Shown: one piece after another, positions 20,121 to 28,795 of the stretch
Position numbering within the stretch: the stretch's first letter is position 1
Layout: each line of letters begins with the position of its first letter
Source of the DNA: Granulicatella sp. WM01
Lineage (GTDB): Bacteria > Bacillota > Bacilli > Lactobacillales > Aerococcaceae
DNA length: 35,747 nucleotides
Direction of reading: 5' to 3'
Assembly: GCF_004570605.1 (NCBI RefSeq)
Contig: NZ_SPPB01000011.1
Coordinates: forward strand, 1-35,747
Made by a program: the position numbers and the translations under genes
Notes under the pieces: generated by a model
Database searches by the model: none
What the model saw: only the letters and a program-made list of their open reading frames with translations
Told to the model about the DNA's origin: nothing

Positions 20121-20768
20121 ATGACAGTAACATTTTATTTTGTAAGACATGGTGAAACGTACTTAAATAGATATGAAAGAATGCAAGGGTGGTCTAATGC
20201 ACCATTAACTAAAGAAGGGCAACAAGGGTGTGTAGCAAGTGGACGAGGATTATCACATATTCATTTTGATGCTGTTTATACAAGTGATTTAAAACGAACA
20301 CGTGATACGGCTGAATTGATGCTATCGCAAAACAGTTCACATCAAAAACCTACAATTATTGAAAAAGAGGAATTTAGAGAAATTTTCTTTGGTTCCTTTG
20401 AAGGATTAGAAGTTGAAAAAGTGTGGCCTAAAATTTTAAAACAAGCTAATGCTACACTAGTAGATTCAAAGCGTATTTTGAATACATTGCATGATATGGA
20501 CGAACATCATGACGCTGAAAATTATATGATGTTTTGGTCACGTGTTGAAAAAGGAATGTTAGATTTGTTAAAAACGCATAAAAATACAAATCAACATGTT
20601 CTTGTTGTTAGTCATGGAATGACAATTCGTATGATGTTAGAAGCTATAATTCCAAACTTTATGTTTGATGGACATTTATTAAATGCTAGTGTATCAAAGG
20701 TACGTTATGAAAATGGACAGTTTTATTTAGATTACATTAATCGTACAGATCATTTTGTATGGGAATAA
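20121..20768 (+). CDS. Histidine phosphatase family protein (phosphoglycerate-mutase-like)
   Basis: A 215-residue protein of the histidine phosphatase superfamily. The catalytic motif FVRHGET has phospho-acceptor H10. Arg in DLKRTRDTAE, an acidic EFREIFFGSFEG block and the second catalytic His in VVSHGMTIRM complete the active site. Many relatives are broad-specificity phosphatases rather than glycolytic mutases, and nothing here favours mutase activity. It starts 8 nt after smpB, so it belongs to the esterase-rnr-smpB cluster. The substrate is unknown. Confidence 0.9.
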   Translation: MTVTFYFVRHGETYLNRYERMQGWSNAPLTKEGQQGCVASGRGLSHIHFDAVYTSDLKRTRDTAELMLSQNSSHQKPTIIEKEEFREIFFGSFEGLEVEKVWPKILKQANATLVDSKRILNTLHDMDEHHDAENYMMFWSRVEKGMLDLLKTHKNTNQHVLVVSHGMTIRMMLEAIIPNFMFDGHLLNASVSKVRYENGQFYLDYINRTDHFVWE

Positions 20769-20927
20769 ATTAGCTTTCCAATTGATTAAATCTGTTCACA
20801 TATATGTTTTATTTTTGAAATATGGAAAATATGAATGAAAATAGCTTTTTTGTGGAATATGTGAGAATAAAAAATAAGAGAGTGAATCCATTTTAGAAAA
20901 AATATAAAATTTTTTGTGTTTTTTCTA

Positions 20928-20941
20928 TAAAAACGTTTGCA
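20928..20941 (+). promoter_or_regulatory. cre-like site in the ccpA promoter
   Basis: TAAAAACGTTTGCA matches the CcpA operator consensus TGWAANCGNTNWCA with two differences. It overlaps the -35 box, consistent with repression of ccpA by its own product. A poorer match (GGGAACGTTTACA) overlaps the ribosome site and start codon at about 20985-20998. Confidence 0.6.
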
Positions 20942-20965
20942 AACTGTGGACGAAAATGGTATACT
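20937..20965 (+). promoter_or_regulatory. ccpA promoter
   Basis: -35 TTGCAA (20937-20942), 17-bp spacer, -10 TATACT (20960-20965). The expected start is near 20972, about 26 nt before the ATG. Confidence 0.75.
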
Positions 20966-20997
20966 AAAAAATAAAATAAACGAAAGGGAACGTTTAC

Positions 20998-21999
20998 ATG
21001 GGAAAAGATGTAGTAACAATTTATGATGTGGCACGTGAAGCTGATGTTTCAATGGCAACAGTATCACGAGTGGTCAATGGTAACCCAAATGTAAAAGCCA
21101 CAACTAGAAAAAAAGTATTAGACGTTATTGATAGATTAGACTATAGACCGAATGCAGTAGCAAGAGGTTTAGCAAGTAAAAAAACAACAACAATTGGTGT
21201 CATAATTCCAGACATTACAAATTTATATTTTTCATCTTTAGCACGTGGAATTGATGATATTGCCACAATGTATAAATATAATATCATTTTAGCAAATTCT
21301 GATCAAAGTATTGAAAAAGAGCGTCAAGTGCTGAATGCATTATTGGCTAAACAGGTTGACGGTATTATCTATATGGGATACAGCTTAAGTGAAGAATTAA
21401 AATCTGATATGTTGCGTGCAAAAACACCTATTGTTCTAGCAGGTGCATTAGATTCAGATTTACAATTAGGTAGTGTGAACATTGACACACAAGAAGCCAT
21501 TAAACAAGCTATTGAAAAATTAATTATGAATGGAAATCGTCGTGTTGCTTTTGTAGGTGGTGCCTTAAGTGATCCAATTAATGGTATTTACCGTTTGAAA
21601 GGATATAAACAGGCCTTACAAGAACAACATATTGAATTTGATGAAACGTTAGTTATTGAATCAGATTATACATATAAATCTGGTGAAAAAATTGTTTCTC
21701 ATCTGCAAGCAAGTGGAGCAACAGCAGTTTTTGTTGGTGATGATGAAATGGCTGTTGGGATTTTAAATGTTGCCTTAGATAGAGGCATAAAAGTGCCAGA
21801 AGAATTAGAAATTATTACAAGCAATAATTCTAAATTAACAAGATTTGTAAGACCACAATTGAGTTCAGTAGCTCCTCCATTGTATGACATTGGAGCGGTT
21901 TCTATGAGATTATTAACTAAAATTATGAATAAGGAAGATGTTAGCGAAAAAGCTATTTTATTACCTTATAAAATTTTATATCGAGAAACAACAAAATAA
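20998..21999 (+). CDS. ccpA: Catabolite control protein A (LacI family)
   Basis: CcpA, with HPr-Ser-P, represses or activates carbon-catabolite genes at cre sites. The 333-residue protein has the LacI helix-turn-helix at residues 6-30 (TIYDVAREADVSMATVSRVVNG, quoted in part) and a hinge helix ending NAVARGLASKKT. A periplasmic-binding-like effector domain follows, with GVIIPDITNLYFSSLARGI. Length and N-terminus match CcpA closely rather than sugar-specific LacI relatives. AAAGGGA precedes the ATG. The promoter carries a cre-like site, suggesting autoregulation. It is transcribed alone. Confidence 0.92.
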   Translation: MGKDVVTIYDVAREADVSMATVSRVVNGNPNVKATTRKKVLDVIDRLDYRPNAVARGLASKKTTTIGVIIPDITNLYFSSLARGIDDIATMYKYNIILANSDQSIEKERQVLNALLAKQVDGIIYMGYSLSEELKSDMLRAKTPIVLAGALDSDLQLGSVNIDTQEAIKQAIEKLIMNGNRRVAFVGGALSDPINGIYRLKGYKQALQEQHIEFDETLVIESDYTYKSGEKIVSHLQASGATAVFVGDDEMAVGILNVALDRGIKVPEELEIITSNNSKLTRFVRPQLSSVAPPLYDIGAVSMRLLTKIMNKEDVSEKAILLPYKILYRETTK

Positions 22000-22029
22000 A
22001 TAAAAATAATGAATAAAAAATGAAATGAT

Positions 22030-22140
22030 CTGTCTTCGGGGTTAGGTGAAATTCCTTATCGGCGGTATAGTCCGCGAGCAAACGCAGAACTGGTGCAATT
22101 CCAGTACCGACAGTATAGTCTGGATGGGAGAAGAAAAGAT
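22030..22140 (+). promoter_or_regulatory. FMN riboswitch (RFN element)
   Basis: The core signature is clear: CTTCGGGGTTAGGTGAAATT, ATCGGCGGTATAGTCCGCGAGC in part, CAGAACTGGTG...CCAGTACCGACAG and TATAGTCTGGATGGGAGAAGA. It lies directly before ribU. Downstream, ATCCT (22171-22175) can pair with AGGAT (22183-22187), which overlaps the ribosome site, so I infer control at translation rather than by a terminator. Confidence 0.95.
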
Positions 22141-22170
22141 TACTTCATAGTAGTGTTTTCATGAAGATAG

Positions 22171-22187
22171 ATCCTTCTTAGGAGGAT
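22171..22187 (+). promoter_or_regulatory. Ribosome-site sequestering hairpin before ribU
   Basis: ATCCT (22171-22175) is complementary to AGGAT (22183-22187), part of the AGGAGGAT ribosome site, with a 7-nt loop. There is no T-run, so it is an expression-platform hairpin rather than a terminator. Confidence 0.65.
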
Positions 22188-22193
22188 TTTTAA

Positions 22194-22733
22194 GTGAGAG
22201 TAAAACAGTTAACAACAGTAGCAATTTTGGCAGCTTTATCTATCATTATATCATTTTTTTCATTTCCAATTATTCCAAGCGCAACATTTTTGAAATTGGA
22301 TTTTAGTGATATATTTACATTTTTAGCATTGTATTTCATTGGTTGGAAAGGATTAATCTTATCTACTTTTAGTAAAGGGATTATACTCTATTTACATTCA
22401 AGTGATCCCATTGGAGCATTATTGAATGTTATTGCAGCTTTGGTGTTTAATAGTGTTTATTATATCGTACATAAAAAAACAAAAAAATACGTTATTTCAG
22501 GGGTAGTTGCAACAAGTATATTTAGTGTTACATTGTCTTTATTAAACTATTTTGTGTTTTTACCTTTATATATGGCACTTTTTAATATTCAATTAGGTGC
22601 ATTAGATACGCTTGTTTTGTATGCTGTTTTTCCTTTTAATATCATTAAAGGGATAACATTATCTATTTTAGATAGTGTGTTAATTAAAAAATTTATATCA
22701 TTAGGTTATTCAAAAGGTTCGTTTGAACGTTGA
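22194..22733 (+). CDS. ribU: Riboflavin transporter RibU (ECF S component)
   Basis: RibU is the substrate-binding membrane subunit that works with the shared ECF module to import riboflavin. The 179-residue protein has five to six transmembrane helices. The N-terminal signature TTVAILAALSIIISFF and the block LKLDFSDIFTFLALYFIGWKG in part are typical of the family. It starts at GTG 22194 with AGGAGG at 22180-22185. The FMN riboswitch directly upstream confirms the substrate class. The ECF ATPases and EcfT are not in the window. Its 3' end overlaps the convergent ferredoxin gene by 28 bp. Confidence 0.95.
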   Translation: MRVKQLTTVAILAALSIIISFFSFPIIPSATFLKLDFSDIFTFLALYFIGWKGLILSTFSKGIILYLHSSDPIGALLNVIAALVFNSVYYIVHKKTKKYVISGVVATSIFSVTLSLLNYFVFLPLYMALFNIQLGALDTLVLYAVFPFNIIKGITLSILDSVLIKKFISLGYSKGSFER

Positions 22734-22918
22734 ATAGCACCAGTCGGGCAACTGATGTATGCCTCTTTAAATGATACTAATAACTCATTGGGGATTGGAG
22801 CATCTTTAGGTAAACTAGGATGGGCAATCCCTTCATCATTGTAGTGAAATAGTTGAGAGGCTTTCAGTTGGCAAAGTCCACAGGCAATACAATCTTCTTG
22901 ACATACACGATAAAACAT
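22706..22918 (-). CDS. fer: Small [4Fe-4S] ferredoxin
   Basis: A 70-residue single-cluster ferredoxin of the Bacillus type (Fer_4-like). Cysteines occur in CQEDCIACGLCQ near the N-terminus and in SCPTGAI near the C-terminus, giving the CxxCxxC + CP ligand set for one [4Fe-4S] cluster. It carries electrons to unknown partners. The ATG at 22918 follows AAGGAGAT on the minus strand. It sits between ribU and the LysM gene on the opposite strand, its 3' end overlapping the end of ribU. A ferredoxin gene before the LysM-cmk-rpsA run is also seen in enterococci as I recall. Confidence 0.92.
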   Translation of the reverse strand: MFYRVCQEDCIACGLCQLKASQLFHYNDEGIAHPSLPKDAPIPNELLVSFKEAYISCPTGAIQRSNEPFE

Positions 22919-23017
22919 AGAACATCTCCTTATGTTGATGTTAAAATCATACTACAAATAGACAAAAATTGCTATACTATGTTAGAATATAGTTACATAG
23001 ATTACGGAGGTAGAAAA

Positions 23018-23584
23018 GTGACGAAACAATATTTTGATGAAGAAATTGATCAAACTGAAACAAAGGTAGATGAGCCTTGGGATCATCAATTTGAAAAAGA
23101 AGATGCACCAACAACTCGTAGTGCACGTATACATTCTAATCCTGAAGCGTCGTTATATACAAAAATTATATTTGGAGTAACAGTGTTATTAGCATTAGTT
23201 ATGGGAATATGGTTTGTCTTAAGTTTTACAGGAGTGATTGGAAAAAATAATACAGCACAACAATCAGAATCTAAAGTACCAAGACTTGTTATTCAATCTC
23301 AAACATCAGCTGCTAAAGATGAAACATCTGCATCATCAAGCATTTCAGCATCTGCTACGTCTTCACAGACAACAAGTACAACACTTGGATCAACAACGTC
23401 ATCTTCACAAACAACATCTAATGCATCAACAGTTGCAAGAGGAACTACGTATACAGTTCAAGCTGGAGATACATTGTATAGTATTTCAAGACGTTATGGT
23501 TTAACAGTTGAACAATTACAATCTTTAAATGGATTATCTGGTACGAATTTAAGTGTTGGTCAAGTCTTAATTGTTGGAGAATAA
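23018..23584 (+). CDS. Membrane-anchored LysM peptidoglycan-binding protein
   Basis: A 188-residue type II membrane protein: an acidic cytosolic N-terminus (about 1-48), one transmembrane helix (about 49-72), a Ser/Thr-rich wall-spanning linker (about 95-140), and a single C-terminal LysM domain (about 144-188, YTVQAGDTLYSISRRYGLT in part) that binds N-acetylglucosamine of peptidoglycan. I place the start at GTG 23018, set by CGGAGG at 23005-23010. The frame stays open back to 22853, but that part is antisense to the ferredoxin gene and has no ribosome site. No catalytic domain is present, so it is probably a wall-tethering or sensing protein. A terminator follows. Confidence 0.88.
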   Translation: MTKQYFDEEIDQTETKVDEPWDHQFEKEDAPTTRSARIHSNPEASLYTKIIFGVTVLLALVMGIWFVLSFTGVIGKNNTAQQSESKVPRLVIQSQTSAAKDETSASSSISASATSSQTTSTTLGSTTSSSQTTSNASTVARGTTYTVQAGDTLYSISRRYGLTVEQLQSLNGLSGTNLSVGQVLIVGE

Positions 23585-23597
23585 CTATCTAACACAT

Positions 23598-23619
23598 AAA
23601 AACGGGGTATCCCGTTTTT
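23598..23619 (+). terminator. Rho-independent terminator after the LysM gene
   Basis: AAAAACGGG (23598-23606) pairs with CCCGTTTTT (23611-23619) around GTAT, followed by more T residues. Confidence 0.9.
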
Positions 23620-23763
23620 ATTTTGCATGATATTGTGTATAGTAAGGAAAATATATTCATATAGAATACATTCTAAATATACTATGTATAATAATAAAAA
23701 TGCCATTTATTATAAATCATTTCTGATATAGATAAAATGAAGTGTGTAGAACGGAGTATATAG

Positions 23764-24423
23764 ATGAAAAAAATTAGAATTGCTATTGACGGTCCTGCAT
23801 CATCTGGAAAAAGCACTGTTGCCAAACAATTGGCACAAAAATTACAGTATGTTTATTTAGATACTGGTGCAATGTATAGGTGTATGACGTTAAGTTTGCT
23901 TGAACATCATGTTGACTTAACTGATGAAACATTAGTGAGTGAGTGGATAAAAAAACAAAAAATTGAATTTATAACACATGATAATCAGCAGTCTGTATTG
24001 TTAAATGGAGAAAATGTGACTTTAGCTATTCGAGAAGCACGTGTATCTAAACATGTGTCATTAATCTCTTCTTATAAACATGTACGTGAAGAGTTGGTAA
24101 GACAACAGCGAGCATATATTCAACAAGGTGGCATTATTATGGACGGTAGAGATATTGGAACGGTTGTCATGCCAGAGGCAGAACTCAAAATTTTTATGGT
24201 AGCTTCTGCTTATGAGCGAGCAAAAAGACGTTACCAAGAACATGTTCAACGTGGTGATTATACACAAAGTGTTGAGGAAATTCAGAGACAAATTGAAAAA
24301 AGAGATTATATTGACTCAACTCGTTTGGAATCTCCACTGACTAAAGCAAATGATGCAATAGAAATAGATACAACCGAACTTAATATCAATCAAGTTGTTG
24401 AAAAGATTATGTCTTATTTGTGA
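23764..24423 (+). CDS. cmk: Cytidylate kinase
   Basis: Cmk phosphorylates CMP and dCMP with ATP, feeding CTP and dCTP pools. The 219-residue protein has the P-loop GPASSGKST (about 9-17), the CMP-binding segment YLDTGAMYR, the insert domain characteristic of bacterial CMP kinases, the DGRDIGTVVMP motif, and the lid region with ERAKRRYQE. Length is standard. The ATG follows ACGGAG. It precedes rpsA by 146 bp, the usual order in Firmicutes. Confidence 0.96.
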   Translation: MKKIRIAIDGPASSGKSTVAKQLAQKLQYVYLDTGAMYRCMTLSLLEHHVDLTDETLVSEWIKKQKIEFITHDNQQSVLLNGENVTLAIREARVSKHVSLISSYKHVREELVRQQRAYIQQGGIIMDGRDIGTVVMPEAELKIFMVASAYERAKRRYQEHVQRGDYTQSVEEIQRQIEKRDYIDSTRLESPLTKANDAIEIDTTELNINQVVEKIMSYL

Positions 24424-24569
24424 AAAACGAACATCTAAGATAAAAAACAAAAAAATGTAAGCAAAAATGAAGAAAAAATCGCATATAATATAGACGTTTT
24501 GTTTCTATAGTGATATAATAGCACCAGTTAGTGTGTTTTTAGACACAAGGAGTATTAGGAGGATATGTT

Positions 24570-25757
24570 ATGTCAGAAGTTTTTAATGCAATGGAAGAAG
24601 CATTAAGTAGTGCTTTAGATGTTAAAGTAGGAGATATTGTGAAAGGTGAAGTCTTAACCATTCAAGATAATAAACAGATCATTGTAGGTATTATAGATGC
24701 TGGGTTAGAAGGTGTTATTCCAGCAAAAGAATTATCAGCTCAACCAGTTGAACATTTAGAAGACATTGTAAACATTGGTGATGTATTAGATTTAGTTGTT
24801 ATTTCAACAATCAAAGACAAAGAAAATGGACACTATTTATTATCAAAACGCCGTGTTGATGCACGTCGTATCTGGGAAGAATTAGAAACTAAATTTAACC
24901 AAGGTGAACTTGTAGAAGGTAAAGTAACCGGTGTTGTAAAAGGTGGACTTATTGTAGATTTAGGTGTTCGTGCGTTTGTTCCAGCTTCTTTAGTTGCTGA
25001 ACGATTTATTAAAGATTTATCTTCACTAAAAGATCAAACATTAGTATTTAAAATTAGCGAATGTGTACCTGCAGAAAATAAATTAATCTTATCAAGAAAA
25101 GCTGTTCTTGAACAAGAAACTGCTAAAAAAATTGAAGAAGCATTCAGTCATTTAGAATTAGATGCAGTTGTTGAAGGAACTGTATCACGTTTAACTAATT
25201 TTGGTGCATTTATTGATTTAGGTGGAGTAGATGGTTTAGTTCATGTGTCACAAATTGCCCATGAACACGTTAAAAACCCTGCAGACAAATTGGAAATTGG
25301 TCAAAAAGTTACGGTAAAAATTACTGGTCTTGATAAAGAAAATAACCGTGTATCTTTATCAATTAAAGAAACAATTCCTACACCTTGGGAAATTGCTAGC
25401 CAAGAACTGTCTTTAAATCAAAGCGTTAAAGGTATTGTAAAACGTCTAGTTGATTTTGGTGCGTTTGTTGAAATTATGCCAGGTGTTGAAGGATTACTAC
25501 ATGTATCACAAATTGCTCATGAACATGTTGTTTCGCCACAAGCTGTTTTAGAAATTGGTCAAGAAGTAGATGTGAAAATCATTGAATTACGCTTGGCAGA
25601 TCAACGTATTGCCTTAAGTATGAAAGCATTGATTGAAAAACCAGTTGAAGATGACCAAGAAGTTGAAAATACTCAAGAAGATACGTATGATATTAATGAC
25701 GAAAATACAACAGTAACGCTAGGTGATGTCTTAGGCGAACAATTACAATTAAATTAA
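24570..25757 (+). CDS. rpsA: 30S ribosomal protein S1 homolog
   Basis: An S1-type RNA-binding protein that assists mRNA binding on the ribosome. The 395-residue protein contains four S1 OB-fold repeats beginning near residues 18, 107, 190 and 277. The last two are the best conserved (GTVSRLTNFGAFIDLGGVDG in part and GIVKRLVDFGAFVEI, each followed by LHVSQIAHEHV or close). Four repeats are usual for Gram-positive S1, which is shorter than the six-repeat E. coli form. An acidic tail ends the protein. AGGAGG precedes the ATG. Two TATAAT-like -10 boxes occur in the 146-bp upstream gap. A strong terminator follows. Confidence 0.95.
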   Translation: MSEVFNAMEEALSSALDVKVGDIVKGEVLTIQDNKQIIVGIIDAGLEGVIPAKELSAQPVEHLEDIVNIGDVLDLVVISTIKDKENGHYLLSKRRVDARRIWEELETKFNQGELVEGKVTGVVKGGLIVDLGVRAFVPASLVAERFIKDLSSLKDQTLVFKISECVPAENKLILSRKAVLEQETAKKIEEAFSHLELDAVVEGTVSRLTNFGAFIDLGGVDGLVHVSQIAHEHVKNPADKLEIGQKVTVKITGLDKENNRVSLSIKETIPTPWEIASQELSLNQSVKGIVKRLVDFGAFVEIMPGVEGLLHVSQIAHEHVVSPQAVLEIGQEVDVKIIELRLADQRIALSMKALIEKPVEDDQEVENTQEDTYDINDENTTVTLGDVLGEQLQLN

Positions 25758-25767
25758 ACAATAATTT

Positions 25768-25806
25768 AAACAGTAACTTTCTAACGATTTAGGAAGTTAC
25801 TGTTTT
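25768..25806 (+). terminator. Rho-independent terminator of rpsA
   Basis: AAACAGTAACTTTCTA (25768-25783) pairs with TAGGAAGTTACTGTTTT (25790-25806) with one imperfect pair around a short loop, ending in T4. Confidence 0.88.
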
Positions 25807-26596
25807 ATTGTTGAGTTAGATATAAGCGTATTAAGTTGACATTGGTTAAAATGGTATAGCATAAAAGATCTACAATACATTTTGAATTCCCGAAATAAAC
25901 TTAATCTATTCTAAGAAATGTTGTCAAATCAATGTTTTACAAAAAGTCAGTTTTAAAAAATATACTATCATTTAATATGAATGGAGCTAGTAACAGTAAT
26001 AATAGTCCAAAAATGACAAAGCATTTTTAAATAGTAAAATAAATTCCTATTGGATAAAGATGATGAAATACTTGTCAAACCTATCAAAAAATGTGATCTA
26101 ATTTTGAGGATTTGAGATAAATGTGTTGTTTCATCAATAAGATAACATAAGTAAATAAACTTTATTTTTTGTTAACATGATTTAATAAGAGTATTAAACT
26201 GTTTAGTTTTATATCAAATAGTTTTAATGATGATTGAGTATGCGGCATTTGGATTTAATTGAGTTATTAACTCAATTAAATCCAAATTGTTGAACATATT
26301 TTCAATGGTAAAAAACGTCAGTTGTTACCGGTGCTTTTTCATAATCGTGTTGTATTATTGATATGATTATGTGAAAAAATAAAGCAATAAGCTGACTAAA
26401 AGAATAGTAAATAAGTACTCTATATATGAAATTACATTATAGTATTTTGTTAATGTAATGTGGTAGTGTAGAAAAGTTTATGCAGTTTCATTTGGGTATA
26501 ATGTTTTAATTAGCTTAAAATATTTAAAATTAGGCACTTATGTGAGGAATAAGCTAAAATACAATAAAAAAATAAGACGAATATACAGATTTATGC
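25807..26596. other. Long AT-rich gap between rpsA and der
   Basis: rpsA and der are normally close neighbours. Here nearly 800 bp carry no reading frame with a ribosome site. The only strong structure is the perfect palindrome at 26247-26287. The sequence otherwise looks like decayed or inserted non-coding DNA. Confidence 0.5.
26247..26287. repeat. Perfect 41-bp palindrome
   Basis: The 20-base arm ATTTGGATTTAATTGAGTTA (26247-26266) is followed by a single T and its exact reverse complement (26268-26287). There is no T-run, so it is not a standard terminator. I see no second copy in the window. Confidence 0.9.
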
Positions 26597-26602
26597 TATA
26601 AT
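26594..26602 (+). promoter_or_regulatory. Extended -10 promoter of der
   Basis: TGCTATAAT (26594-26602) is a perfect extended -10 element. No good -35 box lies at the expected distance. The der start codon is about 42 bp downstream. Confidence 0.6.
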
Positions 26603-26644
26603 GTTTAAATGTATAGTTTAAACCAATAGATAGGAGAAAAGAGT

Positions 26645-27958
26645 ATGTCCATTCTAACAGTTGCCATTGTCGGCAGACCAAATGTCGGAAAGTCGACAAT
26701 TTTTAATCGTTTAGTGGGGGATAAAATTTCTATTGTTGAAGATATATCCGGTGTAACTCGTGACAGAATTTATGCTCAAGGAGAATGGTTGGATAAACCG
26801 TTCAATGTCATTGATACAGGAGGGATTGAATTAAGTGATCAACCGTTCATGACACAAATTAAGTATCAAGCAGAAATTGCTATTGATGAAGCAGATGTTA
26901 TTGTGTGTTTAACAAGTGTTCGAGAAGGAGTCACTGAAGCAGATGAGTATGTGGCTAGATTATTACATAAAAGTAAAAAGCCTGTAGTTCTTGCGGTCAA
27001 TAAAGCAGATAATCCAGAACAGAGAAATGAAGTATATGAATTTTATAGTTTAGGTTTAGGGGAACCTTTTCCTATTTCTGGTAGCCATGGATTAGGTTTA
27101 GGCGATTTACTAGAAGAAATTTTTAGAAAATGTCCTCGCTCTGAGGAACATGCAGAGGATAATCAAAAAATTCGCTTTAGTTTTATTGGGCGACCAAATG
27201 TTGGGAAATCTTCATTAGTTAATGCAATTTTAGGAGAAGAACGTGTCATTGTATCAGATGTTGCTGGGACAACACGAGATGCTATTGATACTGAATTTAC
27301 AGATAATGATGGAAATATTTTCCAAATGATTGATACGGCTGGTATTCGTAAACGTGGAAAAGTGTATGAGTCAACAGAAAAATATAGCGTATTAAGAGCA
27401 ATGCGTGCCATTGATCGCTCTGATGTTGTATTAATGGTATTAAATGCTCAAGAAGGTATTCAAGAGCAAGATAAAAAAGTTGCCGGATACGCTCATGAAG
27501 CTGGTAAAGGTGTTATTATTGTAGTGAACAAGTGGGACGCTATCGAAAAAGATACACACACAATGAAAAAATTTGAAGAAGATATTCGAGGACATTTTCT
27601 ATATTTAAGTTATGCACCAATTATTTTTGTATCAGCAAAAACAAAGCAACGCTTAAATCAGTTACCAGCATTAATTAAAACAGTTAGTGAAAATCAAAAT
27701 TTACGTATTTCTTCATCTTTATTAAATGATATTTTATTAGATGCAGTGGCAACAAATCCAACACCAACAGACAAAGGGAAACGTCTAAAAATTTATTATT
27801 TAACCCAAGTATCTATTAAGCCCCCAACATTTGTTGTATTTGTAAATGATAAAGAATTAATGCATTTTTCTTATGAGAGATTTTTAGAAAATCAACTTAG
27901 AAAAACGTTTGAATTTGAGGGAACTCCTATTCGTTTAATTACACGTGAGCGGACTTAA
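26645..27958 (+). CDS. der: Ribosome assembly GTPase Der (EngA)
   Basis: Der has two tandem GTPase domains and is needed for 50S subunit maturation. The 437-residue protein has G-domain 1 (about 1-165: [19 protein letters not shown]), a short linker, G-domain 2 (about 175-345: [19 protein letters not shown]) and a C-terminal KH-like domain ending in the usual basic residues. All nucleotide-binding motifs are intact. AGGAGAAA precedes the ATG. The hup gene follows after 150 bp. Confidence 0.97.
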   Translation: MSILTVAIVGRPNVGKSTIFNRLVGDKISIVEDISGVTRDRIYAQGEWLDKPFNVIDTGGIELSDQPFMTQIKYQAEIAIDEADVIVCLTSVREGVTEADEYVARLLHKSKKPVVLAVNKADNPEQRNEVYEFYSLGLGEPFPISGSHGLGLGDLLEEIFRKCPRSEEHAEDNQKIRFSFIGRPNVGKSSLVNAILGEERVIVSDVAGTTRDAIDTEFTDNDGNIFQMIDTAGIRKRGKVYESTEKYSVLRAMRAIDRSDVVLMVLNAQEGIQEQDKKVAGYAHEAGKGVIIVVNKWDAIEKDTHTMKKFEEDIRGHFLYLSYAPIIFVSAKTKQRLNQLPALIKTVSENQNLRISSSLLNDILLDAVATNPTPTDKGKRLKIYYLTQVSIKPPTFVVFVNDKELMHFSYERFLENQLRKTFEFEGTPIRLITRERT

Positions 27959-28111
27959 AAAATAATAGAGAAAAAATATATTTTTGACGCTAAAATATTT
28001 GCATAAATACTAGCCTTGTGGTATTCTTTCATAGTAATGTTTTAAGCAATATGGCTTAGGACTAACATATAATTTCATTTAGAAATTATAGTTTTTTTGG
28101 AGGTGAGAAAT

Positions 28112-28387
28112 ATGGCAAACAGAGCAGATTTAGTAGAACGCGTAGCAAATGAGACTGGTTTTACAAAAAAAGATGTATCAGTTACTGTTGATGCATTATT
28201 TGAAGCAATTCAATCAGCACTTGCAGCAGGTGAAAAAGTACAAATTATCGGTTTTGGTAATTTTGAAGTACGTGAACGTGCAGCTCGTAAAGGTCGTAAC
28301 CCACAAACTGGTGAGGAAATCGAAATCGCAGCAAGCAAAGTTCCAGGATTTAAAGCTGGTAAAGCATTAAAAGACGCTGTTAAATAA
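28112..28387 (+). CDS. hup: DNA-binding protein HU
   Basis: HU is the main nucleoid protein and bends DNA without sequence specificity. The protein is 91 residues from ATG 28112 ([18 protein letters not shown]), set by GGAGGTGAG at 28099-28107. An in-frame TTG at 28097 overlaps that site and is not the start. The DNA-binding arm region [24 protein letters not shown] (quoted by family landmark, with RNPQTG) is intact, and the end KALKDAVK is typical. A terminator follows immediately. Confidence 0.96.
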   Translation: MANRADLVERVANETGFTKKDVSVTVDALFEAIQSALAAGEKVQIIGFGNFEVRERAARKGRNPQTGEEIEIAASKVPGFKAGKALKDAVK

Positions 28388-28392
28388 TAGTG

Positions 28393-28434
28393 AATACTAG
28401 TAATCATAATATATAATGGTTACTAGTATTTTTT
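28393..28434 (+). terminator. Rho-independent terminator of hup
   Basis: AATACTAGTAATCA (28393-28406) pairs with TGGTTACTAGTATT (28417-28430) with one G-T pair around a 10-nt loop, followed by TTTT. Confidence 0.9.
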
Positions 28435-28643
28435 ATGTTAAGTCATATACCTCACAGTGCTGTGACGTATTAAAAAGTAAAATTATTTACTAAAGTCATA
28501 TTGAGCTATTTTATTATATTCTGTGGTTTAAATTTTTTGACGAAGGTTGAATTAGAAAGAAATGCAGCAAAAATATGGAGACACAATGGTTAGTTAATAT
28601 CATCTGAAAGCAAATATATATGCTATACAGATGAGAGTTTGTA
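28435..28643. other. Non-coding region between hup and the CRISPR leader
   Basis: No gene on either strand and no strong structure. This begins a 1.3-kb accessory stretch lying between two core genes. Confidence 0.5.
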
Positions 28644-28652
28644 TGATATAAT
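28644..28652 (+). promoter_or_regulatory. Putative promoter of the CRISPR mini-array
   Basis: TGATATAAT (28644-28652) is a full extended -10 element. TATACA lies at the right distance for a weak -35 box (28624-28629). A transcript starting near 28659 would run about 137 nt through an AT-rich leader before the first repeat. Its link to the array is inferred. Confidence 0.5.
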
Positions 28653-28795
28653 CCAAGAGTAGATTAAAAGGTCGTTTAGAATATGTAAACCTCGGTCTTA
28701 ACAAAAAAATGATATGTATTTCCGATATTTTAGATATAAAATAAATAAAAAATATCTTGTTTTTAGTTGTTTTTTCTAAAAAATAGCCATTTGGG

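Noticed and set aside
22853-23017. Longer N-terminus for the LysM protein
   Set aside because: The extension is antisense to the ferredoxin gene and has no ribosome site, whereas GTG 23018 has CGGAGG at correct spacing.
25867-25880. ATCTACAATA resembling the end of the Cas12a repeat on the minus strand
   Set aside because: Only about ten bases agree. The other stem strand TCTAC is missing, so it cannot form the handle.
28655-28690. GTAGAT plus GGTC in the leader as a possible second degenerate repeat upstream
   Set aside because: No stem partner for GTAGA is present and the spacing does not fit the 62-nt repeat-spacer period.
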